Below are positions 57,377 through 64,000 of a stretch of DNA of 64,000 nt, one piece after another. Positions within the stretch are counted from its first letter, which is position 1. Each line of letters opens with the position of its first letter. This stretch comes from Nonomuraea soli (lineage in GTDB: Bacteria; Actinomycetota; Actinomycetes; Streptosporangiales; Streptosporangiaceae): assembly GCF_013761175.1 (NCBI RefSeq), contig NZ_JACDUR010000002.1:998816-1062815 (forward strand), read 5' to 3'. The notes below the pieces were generated by a model, which was not told the DNA's origin, ran no database searches, and saw only the letters and a program-made list of their open reading frames with translations. The translations under genes and the position numbers were made by a program.

Positions 57377-58180
57377 ATGTCCCACGCACTCCTGGAGGTC
57401 CAGGACCTCCGGCACACCTATCGCACGCGCCAGGGCGACCAGACGGTTCTCGACGGCATCACCTTCGACGTACGGCGCGGCGAGTTCGCCTCGATCGTCG
57501 GCCCGTCCGGCTGCGGTAAGACCACCCTGCTGCGTACCCTCTCCGGTCTGCTCCGCCCCACTCACGGCACGATCGCACTGTCGGGGAAGGTCATCACCGG
57601 CGTGCCCCAAGGCCTCGCCATGGTCTTCCAGGACTACCGGGCTTCGCTGTTTCCCTGGCGGCGCGTCGGCGCCAACGTGGAGTTCCCTCTCCTGGGCCGG
57701 GTCGCCAAGGCCGAGCGGCGTTCACGAACTGCCGAGTCACTGGCCGCGGTCGGCCTGGCCGACGCGGCCGACAAGTACCCCTGGCAGCTCTCGGGCGGCA
57801 TGCAGCAGCGTGTCGCCATCGCCAGGGCGCTGGCGATGCGCCCGGAGCTCCTCCTGATGGACGAGCCGTTCGCCTCCGTCGATGCGCAGACCCGCTCCGA
57901 TCTCGAGGATCTGCTGCTCCGCGTCCGGGAACAGTTCGACGTGACGATCCTCTTCGTCACCCACGACGTGGACGAAAGTGTCTACCTCAGCACTCGGGTG
58001 CTGTCGCTCAGCAAGGCCCCGACCGTCATGACGGCCGACGTCGCGGTGCCGCTGACGTTTCCGCGGGACCAGATCCGCACCCGCGAGAACCCGTCCTTCG
58101 TCGAGACGAGAAGCGAGGTGGCCCGACTGATCCGACAGGCGAGTCCCGGCGGCCTGTCCACCGCGGACAGCTCTCACTGA
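57377..58180 (+). CDS. ABC importer ATPase, NitT/TauT family
   Basis: A 267-residue ATPase: Walker A IVGPSGCGKTTLLRTL, Q loop MVFQDYRASLFPW, signature LSGGMQQRVAIARAL, Walker B LLLMDEPFASVD, His in FVTHDVDESV. TauB/SsuB-like. ATG at 57377. It serves the two permeases upstream. Confidence 0.93.
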   Translation: MSHALLEVQDLRHTYRTRQGDQTVLDGITFDVRRGEFASIVGPSGCGKTTLLRTLSGLLRPTHGTIALSGKVITGVPQGLAMVFQDYRASLFPWRRVGANVEFPLLGRVAKAERRSRTAESLAAVGLADAADKYPWQLSGGMQQRVAIARALAMRPELLLMDEPFASVDAQTRSDLEDLLLRVREQFDVTILFVTHDVDESVYLSTRVLSLSKAPTVMTADVAVPLTFPRDQIRTRENPSFVETRSEVARLIRQASPGGLSTADSSH

Positions 58181-58267
58181 CGGACGGCGCCGGGCGCGGG
58201 TCAGCCGCCCGCGGCGCCCGGGACCGTCCTGCCATGTACGGCAAGGCAACTTCGAAGGAGAACACCC

Positions 58268-59224
58268 ATGAACCTGCGCACCAAGCGACGATTCGGCGTC
58301 CTTGCGCTCGCGCTGCTGCTGGCGGGCACCGCCAGTGCGTGCGGCGGCGACGACACCCCCGCGGCGGCCGATGGCCTCACCAAGGTCACCCTCTCGATTC
58401 CCCCGGTCGGCGACTCGCTGCCGGTGTACGACGCGATCGCCAAGGGCTACTTCGCCGACGCGCGCCTCGAGGTCGAGCTCAGGCCCGCCGCGAACGGCGC
58501 CACCACGATCAACGCCCTGGTCTCCGGCAGCACCGACCTGGCCCTGGTGTCCTACCCCTCGCTGATCACCGCCCGCTCCTCCGGCATTCCGGTCACCATC
58601 GCCGCTCCCGCGATCGCGGGGACGGAGGAGTACGCGTCCGGCCTCTACGTCCTGGCGGACTCCGGCATCAAGAAGCCGGCCGACATGGTCGGCAAGAAGA
58701 TGGCGACCCCGTCGCTGGGCTCCGTCGGCGACGTGTGGTTCCGAGGTGTGCTGCTGCAGGAGGGTCTCGACCCCGGCAGCGTCACCTACGTGGAGATCCC
58801 GCAGGCCAACATGGCCGCCGCCCTCAAGGCCGGCGACGTCGACGGCATCTTCCAGACCGAGCCGACCCTCAGCGCGACCCAGGCCGGCCTCGACATCCGG
58901 CTGATCGACTACCAGAAGGGGCCCCAGGGCCTGTTCGCGACGTCCGAGAAGTTCCTGAAGGACCAGCCCGGCGTGGTGGCGGCCTTCCGTACCGCGCTCG
59001 CCAAGGCGGTCGCCGACATCCAGGCGGACCCGCGCGGCGTGGCGACGGCGATGATGCCCAAGTACACCAAGATGAGCGCGGAAGTCGCCGCCAAGATGCG
59101 GCTTCCCGAGTACCAGGTCGACTACGACGCCGCAGGGGTGCAGAGCGTCATCGACCTGATGGTCAAGATCGGCCTGCTCAAGAGCTCCTTCGACGCCGGC
59201 GGCCTCTATCAGGACGTCAAGTGA
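58268..59224 (+). CDS. ABC importer substrate-binding lipoprotein (NMT1/SsuA-like)
   Basis: A 318-residue lipoprotein: signal with lipobox LAGTASAC, modified Cys25, then a periplasmic-binding fold (LALVSYPSLITARSSGIPVT; DGIFQTEPTLSATQAGLD). Binds the imported solute outside the membrane; likely an aromatic or related acid given the neighbours. ATG at 58268 with GAAGGAGA upstream. Confidence 0.9.
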   Translation: MNLRTKRRFGVLALALLLAGTASACGGDDTPAAADGLTKVTLSIPPVGDSLPVYDAIAKGYFADARLEVELRPAANGATTINALVSGSTDLALVSYPSLITARSSGIPVTIAAPAIAGTEEYASGLYVLADSGIKKPADMVGKKMATPSLGSVGDVWFRGVLLQEGLDPGSVTYVEIPQANMAAALKAGDVDGIFQTEPTLSATQAGLDIRLIDYQKGPQGLFATSEKFLKDQPGVVAAFRTALAKAVADIQADPRGVATAMMPKYTKMSAEVAAKMRLPEYQVDYDAAGVQSVIDLMVKIGLLKSSFDAGGLYQDVK

Positions 59225-59318
59225 GCACCCCTCGCAGGCTTCCCTGACGACCGTCCCCACCACCCCCGCCACCAGCGCGGGCCGCACCCTCACGGGCACG
59301 GCCCGCCGGAGGAGATGC

Positions 59319-60473
59319 ATGTCTCACCCCACCCGCGACCACGTCGCGATCGTCGGCGCCGCCGAGTCGCCCTACACCCGCCATCCCGGCGCGGGCACCA
59401 CGACCGCCGGGGTGCTGCGTGACGCAGTCGTCCGCGCCCTGCGCGATGCCGGCCTCGCACCCGGGGACGTGGACGGGCTCGGTGTCGCCAGCTTCACCCT
59501 CGGCCCGGACCACGCCATCGACCTCGCCTGGCGACTGGGCCTCAACCTGCGCTGGATCATGCAGGACACCAACGGTGGCGCCAGCGCCGGTGGAATGTTG
59601 CAGCACGCCGTGCGGGCCGTCGAAGCCGGCGACGCGTCCGTCGTCGTGCTGGTCGCCGGCGACGCCATGGACAACGCCGCCCACACCAAGCTCGTCAGGG
59701 CCTACAACCAGGCGACCGTCGACCACCTGGCAGACCTTCCCATGACCGGGCCGAACGCCCTGTTCGCGATGCTGACGCAACGGCAGATGGCCACATGGCA
59801 GCTCACCCGGAAGGACTACGGCGACCTGGTGATCGCCCAGCGTGCCTGGGCGGGACTGAACCAGGGCGCGGTGTACCGCGCGCCGATGACGCTGGAGGAG
59901 TACCTCGACGCGCCCCCGGTCGCCTCACCGCTCGGACGTTTCGACTGTGTCCCGCCGGTGACGGGCGCCGACGCCGTCGTGGTCGCCCGCGAGGAGCGGG
60001 CCACGGGCCGCCGCGCCCGGGTGCTGGCGGTCACCACCGCCTACAACGCCGACGACCAGGCAGGCGACGGCATCCAGACGGCGGTCGCCGCCTGCGCCCC
60101 CGCCGCCTGGGACCGCGCGGGTGTCGCACCGGCCGACGCCGACGTGATCAGCGTGTACGACGACTACCCGGCGATGGTGCTGTCGCAGCTCGTCGACCTC
60201 GGAGTGACCCAGCCCGGGGCGATCCGGGCCTTCATCGCCGAGCGGATAGCGACCCGGCTTCTGCCGGTCAACACCTCCGGCGGCCAGCTCTCGGCCGGCC
60301 AGGCAGGAGCCGCGGGCGGCATGCACGGGCTGGTCGAGGTCGTTCAGCAACTGCGCGGGCGTGCCTCCGGCCGGCAGGTCGAGGCCCGGATCGGCGTGGT
60401 CACGGGCTACGGCATGGTGCTCTACCGGCACGGCTCCTGCGGCAACGTGGCGGTGCTGGAGGCGGTCGCGTGA
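59319..60473 (+). CDS. Thiolase-like (SCP2/Ltp2-type) protein without catalytic Cys
   Basis: A 384-residue thiolase-fold protein of the lipid-transfer/non-decarboxylating group. The active-site region of true thiolases (Cys about 90) reads NGGASAGGMLQHAV here, with no Cys; the later Gly-rich NTSGGQLSAGQAGAAGGMHG and final Cys in GSCGNV remain. Members with a DUF35 partner, such as Ltp2 with ChsH2, catalyse retro-aldol cleavage of acyl-CoAs. ATG at 59319. Its stop overlaps the DUF35-ligase gene by four bases. Confidence 0.82.
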   Translation: MSHPTRDHVAIVGAAESPYTRHPGAGTTTAGVLRDAVVRALRDAGLAPGDVDGLGVASFTLGPDHAIDLAWRLGLNLRWIMQDTNGGASAGGMLQHAVRAVEAGDASVVVLVAGDAMDNAAHTKLVRAYNQATVDHLADLPMTGPNALFAMLTQRQMATWQLTRKDYGDLVIAQRAWAGLNQGAVYRAPMTLEEYLDAPPVASPLGRFDCVPPVTGADAVVVAREERATGRRARVLAVTTAYNADDQAGDGIQTAVAACAPAAWDRAGVAPADADVISVYDDYPAMVLSQLVDLGVTQPGAIRAFIAERIATRLLPVNTSGGQLSAGQAGAAGGMHGLVEVVQQLRGRASGRQVEARIGVVTGYGMVLYRHGSCGNVAVLEAVA

Positions 60474-62350
60474 GCCTCCACGTCCAGCGCTGCGGTGGTT
60501 GCGGCAAGCACTACTTCCCCCGGCGGCTGCTGTGTCCCGGGTGCGGAACCGACGACTTCGCCGAGGTGCGCGTCGAGAAGGGCCGGGTCGTCGCCTCCAC
60601 GCGGGCCGGCGACGGTACGACGTTCCTCACCGTCGAGTGCGGGGGCGACCTGCAGGTCGTCGCGCGGCTGATCGGAGCGGACCTTCCCCCGCATGGGGAA
60701 CTGCCGTTCACGACCTCTCCTGCCACGCCGGGCCCCGCGGCCTTCGTCCCGGACCCCGCGAACCCCGGCGACGACCCCCGTCGCCTGCCGCGGGACACCC
60801 CGCTGCGCGAGTGCACCATCCCCGGCATGCTGCTGGCGCGGGCGGCGCTGACGCCCGAAGCCCCCCTCCTGGTCTGCGGCGACGTTCACCGTACGGCCGG
60901 CGAGATGGTCGAGGCGGTGGCGCGCGCGGCGGGAGCGCTCGCCGCCCGCGGCGTCACCCCGGGCGAACGAGTCGCCTTCCTCACCGGCAACCGTGTCGAA
61001 CTCCTCGACCTCGTGCTCGGTGCGGCCTGGCTGGGCGCGGTCGCGGTCCCGATCAACACCGCCGTCCGTGGGGCCCAGCTGCACCACATCCTGGCCAACT
61101 CGCAGGCCCGGCTCCTGGTCGTCGAGGCCGGCATCGAGCCCCACCTCGAAGATCTGCCGGCTCTGCCGTACCTGCAGGAGAGGTGGGTCCTCGGCGACCG
61201 GGCCGAGCCCATGCGGGCACCGGTGCCACCGGCCGTGGTCGCCCCCGGAGATCCCGCCGCGATCCTGTACACCTCGGGCACGACCGGCGTCTCCAAGGGA
61301 GTCGTGTGCCCGCACGCGCAGTTCTGGTGGTGGGGCAACAACGTCAGCGACCAGATCGGGATCCAACCGGACGACGTGCTGCACACCTGCCTGCCGCTGT
61401 TCCACACCAACGCCCTCAACGCCTTCAGCCAGGCCGTGGTCAGCGGCGCGACCTACGTCCTGGGCGGGCGCTTCTCGGCGTCCCGATTCTGGTCGCAGAT
61501 GGCCGACAGCGGAGCCACCGTGACATACCTGCTCGGCGCCATGGTGGGCATCCTCGACAGCCGGCCGCCGTCGGCCCTGGATCGTGCCCACAAGGTACGG
61601 CTCGCGCTCTCGCCGGCGACACCGGAACGACTGCTGAAACCATTTCGCGAGCGCTTCGGCGTCGCGCTGCTCGACGGCTACGGATCGACCGAGACCAACG
61701 CGGTCGTGGGCACCCGGCCGGGCGAGGAACGATCGGGGTACATCGGCAGGCTGCAGCCGGGCTTCCGCATGCGGGTGGTCGACGCCGACGGCGCCGACGT
61801 ACCGCACGGCACCCCGGGTGAGCTTCTGCTGCGCAGCGACCAGCCCTTCGCCTTCGCCTCCGGCTACTTCCGGATGCCAGAAGCGACCACCGCCGCCTGG
61901 CAGGACCTGTGGTTCCACACCGGCGACCGCGTGTGCGCGGAAGCGGACGGATCCATCCGCTTCGTGGACCGCATCAAGGACGTGATCCGGCGTCGCGGCG
62001 AGAACATCTCGTCGGTGGAGGTCGAGGACGTGCTGCGCGCGCACCCGGCCGTGGCGGAGGTGGCGGTCTACGCCGTCGATTCCGAGCTCGGCGAGGACGA
62101 GGTCATGGCGGCGGTCGTCGCCAGGGAAAGCGCGCAGCTCGACTTCGAGGAGCTGGTCGCGTTCTGCGGCCCGCGCCTGGCGGCGTACGCCATCCCTCGC
62201 TTCCTCGTCCGGCTCGACGCCCTCCCGCTGACCGAGAACGGCAAGGTCAGGAAGCCGGAGCTCCGCAGCCGCGGAACCGAGGGCGCATGGGACCGCCAGC
62301 CACCTCGTCCCCAGCCGACGGCCCCAACGGAACGGACATCCCATGCGTGA
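60470..62350 (+). CDS. Fusion: DUF35 zinc-ribbon/OB domain plus acyl-CoA ligase
   Basis: A 626-residue fusion. Residues 1-30 form a zinc ribbon (Cys8, Cys11, Cys22, Cys25), residues about 30-105 an OB fold (DUF35); residues about 125-605 an AMP-forming ligase with ILYTSGTTGVSKGVV, DGYGSTETNAV, the hinge DRIKDVIRRRGENISSVEVE and the C-terminal lysine LTENGKVRKPEL. The DUF35 part normally serves thiolase-like enzymes such as the one just upstream. The ligase would charge an acid with CoA. GTG at 60470 (GTGA overlap). The fusion is unusual. Confidence 0.85.
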   Translation: MSLHVQRCGGCGKHYFPRRLLCPGCGTDDFAEVRVEKGRVVASTRAGDGTTFLTVECGGDLQVVARLIGADLPPHGELPFTTSPATPGPAAFVPDPANPGDDPRRLPRDTPLRECTIPGMLLARAALTPEAPLLVCGDVHRTAGEMVEAVARAAGALAARGVTPGERVAFLTGNRVELLDLVLGAAWLGAVAVPINTAVRGAQLHHILANSQARLLVVEAGIEPHLEDLPALPYLQERWVLGDRAEPMRAPVPPAVVAPGDPAAILYTSGTTGVSKGVVCPHAQFWWWGNNVSDQIGIQPDDVLHTCLPLFHTNALNAFSQAVVSGATYVLGGRFSASRFWSQMADSGATVTYLLGAMVGILDSRPPSALDRAHKVRLALSPATPERLLKPFRERFGVALLDGYGSTETNAVVGTRPGEERSGYIGRLQPGFRMRVVDADGADVPHGTPGELLLRSDQPFAFASGYFRMPEATTAAWQDLWFHTGDRVCAEADGSIRFVDRIKDVIRRRGENISSVEVEDVLRAHPAVAEVAVYAVDSELGEDEVMAAVVARESAQLDFEELVAFCGPRLAAYAIPRFLVRLDALPLTENGKVRKPELRSRGTEGAWDRQPPRPQPTAPTERTSHA

Positions 62351-63797
62351 GTACAGGAACTTCGTCGACGGGCGATTCATCGACGGAGCGGAGGCGTTCG
62401 CCGACATCGACCCGGCGACAGGCCAACAGGTCGCCTGGGTACACGAGGCGGACGCCACCGTCGTCGACCAGGCGGTCCGGGCAGCGCGCGCGGCGCTGGA
62501 GGGCCCCTGGGGCCGGACGACGACCCAGCAGCGCTGCACCCTGCTCCGCCGGGTCGCGGACGAGATCGACCGGCGCGCCGACGACCTGCTGGCCGCCGAG
62601 GTCGCCGACACCGGCAAGCCGGAAGCAGGCGCTCGCGCTCTCGACATCGCCCGTGCGGCCGCCAACTTCCGGGCCTTCGCCGATGTCGTGGGAGCCGAAG
62701 GAGTGGAGTCCTACCTTCAGGACCTGGGTGAGGGCCGGCAAGCGCTGAACTACGCCGTGCGCAAACCGCTGGGCGTCGTGGCGGCGATCGTGCCGTGGAA
62801 CCTGCCGCTTCTCCTCCTGACCTGGAAGCTGGCGCCGGCGCTGGCGTGCGGCAACACCTTCGTCGTCAAACCGTCCGAGGAGACGCCGGGCTCGGCGACG
62901 CTACTCGCCGAGGTGCTCGCCGCGGCGGGCGTGCCGGACGGCGTCTACAACGTCGTCCACGGATTCGGCGCCGGTTCGGCGGGCGAGCACCTCACCAGCC
63001 ACCCGGGCATCGACGGCGTGACCTTCACCGGGTCGACGGCGACCGGCGCCGGCATCATGAAGACCGTCGCACCCCGTATCCGCCCGGTGTCCTTCGAACT
63101 CGGCGGGAAGAACGCGGCCCTCGTCTTCGCCGACGCCGACCTCGACGCCGCGGTCGCCGGGCTGACCAGCTCCGTGTTCGCCAACACCGGGCAGGTGTGC
63201 CTGTGCACCGAGCGCGTCTACATCGAACGCCCGGTCTTCGACGAGGTGACGGAACGGCTCGTCGCCGCGGCCGGGGAACTGCGTCTCGGAGCGCCTTCCG
63301 ATCCGGCCACCACGACCGGCCCGGTGATCTCGCGAGCTCACCAGAAGAAGATCCTCGACTACGCGGACCTGGCCGAGCAGGCGGGCGCCAAGACCCTGAC
63401 GGGAGGACGGGCAGCCACCCCGGGCGGCGCTCTCAACGGCGGGTTCTGGGTCGAACCGACCCTCTGGACGGGCCTGAACGATGACGACCGGGTCGTCCGG
63501 GAGGAGATCTTCGGTCCCGTCGCGGCGCTCATGCCCTTCGACACCGAGGAGGAGGCCGTCAGGCGTGCGAACGACACCGACTACGGGCTCGCGGCCGCGG
63601 TCTGGACGTCCGACCTCCGTCGTGCTCACCGGGTCGCGGCCCGCATGCGGACCGGGATCTCCTGGGTCAACACCTGGTTTCTGCGCGAGCTGCGATCCCC
63701 TTTCGGCGGGATCGGACTGTCGGGCATCGGCCGCGAGGGCGGCCGTCACTCGCTCGACTTCTACACCGAGACGACGAATGTGTGCGTGGCACTGTGA
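62343..63797 (+). CDS. 2-hydroxymuconic/2-aminomuconic semialdehyde dehydrogenase-like
   Basis: A 484-residue aldehyde dehydrogenase: general base in ELGGKNAALVF, nucleophile Cys in NTGQVCLCTERVYI, NAD loop VTFTGSTATG. The ending WVNTWFLRELRSPFGGIGLS, GIGREGGRHSLDFYTETTNV is characteristic of the 2-hydroxymuconate/2-aminomuconate semialdehyde branch (AmnC/XylG). It oxidises a semialdehyde from ring fission. Overlaps the ligase by eight bases. Confidence 0.87.
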   Translation: MREYRNFVDGRFIDGAEAFADIDPATGQQVAWVHEADATVVDQAVRAARAALEGPWGRTTTQQRCTLLRRVADEIDRRADDLLAAEVADTGKPEAGARALDIARAAANFRAFADVVGAEGVESYLQDLGEGRQALNYAVRKPLGVVAAIVPWNLPLLLLTWKLAPALACGNTFVVKPSEETPGSATLLAEVLAAAGVPDGVYNVVHGFGAGSAGEHLTSHPGIDGVTFTGSTATGAGIMKTVAPRIRPVSFELGGKNAALVFADADLDAAVAGLTSSVFANTGQVCLCTERVYIERPVFDEVTERLVAAAGELRLGAPSDPATTTGPVISRAHQKKILDYADLAEQAGAKTLTGGRAATPGGALNGGFWVEPTLWTGLNDDDRVVREEIFGPVAALMPFDTEEEAVRRANDTDYGLAAAVWTSDLRRAHRVAARMRTGISWVNTWFLRELRSPFGGIGLSGIGREGGRHSLDFYTETTNVCVAL

Positions 63798-63930
63798 GCG
63801 CGGCCGGAGCACCTGCCGTGCCGACGGCATCGCTGAGGCGGCCGAGCTCCCCGGCATGAACGACCTCGGCTCATCGACATCCAGGCCGTTGGCACACCCG
63901 CCCGGCATCACCTCTCAGGAGGAAGCGCAA

Positions 63931-64000
63931 TGACCCAGCCGACCGATCGTGTCTCCCCGCCACTCAACTTCATGGAGTGGATCCGTGAGCACGAGCCGGA
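63931..64000 (+). CDS. Probable 3-hydroxyanthranilate 3,4-dioxygenase, cut off at the window end
   Basis: Starts at ATG 63931 after AGGAGGAAGCGCA. The first 23 residues (SPPLNFMEWIREHEP) resemble the start of bacterial 3-hydroxyanthranilate 3,4-dioxygenases (FNFPRWIDEHAH-like), which open the ring of 3-hydroxyanthranilate. That would supply the semialdehyde for the dehydrogenase upstream and suits the formamidase-like first gene. Only the start is visible, so this is tentative. Confidence 0.5.

Overview
The window is about 70% or more G+C with strong third-position GC bias. It uses GTG and TTG starts freely and has many 1-8 bp start/stop overlaps. The block garA - merR (ftsR type) - bifunctional nuclease - second merR - glycine riboswitch - gcvP is the order known from actinobacteria. 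Together with SigE-type and ECF sigma factors, a SARP-like regulator, DUF5999 and GPP34 proteins this points to a filamentous actinomycete; Streptosporangiaceae (Nonomuraea-like) is my inference from flavour only. No rRNA, tRNA, CRISPR or intact insertion sequence was seen.

Layout. 1-9.6 kb: end of a DNA-glycosylase-like gene, GPP34 protein, APC permease, then IclR regulator - DUF485 protein - ActP symporter facing pobA across a clean inverted repeat, a copper chaperone, a DUF1838 protein and a SigE-family sigma factor with its membrane partner. 9.6-16.2 kb: methyltransferase, GNAT enzyme, an XRE regulator/glycosyltransferase-like operon behind a palindromic operator, a DUF885 protein and a nucleotide cyclase with an N-terminal MerR-like helix. 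16.2-22.8 kb: an accessory-looking island in which a leader-less subtilisin, an ECF sigma factor and a small partner are divergent from a TPR-CHAT (caspase-like) protease and a SARP-like regulator, followed by the relic of a contractile-injection-system tail sheath. 22.9-32.5 kb: a glutamine-amidotransferase-like pseudo-enzyme, hydrolase, enoyl-CoA hydratase, acyl-CoA dehydrogenase, methyltransferase, a two-component system with repeat expansions, a secreted esterase-CBM2 and trpF. 32.6-43.6 kb: housekeeping block (TPP riboswitch-thiC, CDP-alcohol phosphotransferase, mannose-1-phosphate guanylyltransferase-like protein, garA block, glycine riboswitch-gcvP). 43.7-51.9 kb: small regulators, DrrAB-type exporter under a TetR regulator, TPR, membrane and DUF5999 proteins. 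52-64 kb: a co-directional catabolic cluster led by a divergent LysR gene: cyclase-family hydrolase, ThDP-dependent decarboxylase-like enzyme, complete NitT/TauT-type ABC importer, thiolase-like protein, a DUF35-CoA ligase fusion, a muconic-semialdehyde dehydrogenase and the start of what looks like 3-hydroxyanthranilate 3,4-dioxygenase; it runs off the end of the window.

The two most interesting regions are the subtilisin/ECF/CHAT/SARP island, which ends exactly at the broken sheath gene, and the 52-64 kb cluster with its unusual DUF35-CoA ligase fusion. Functions are read from motifs and remembered family features; no database search was run.
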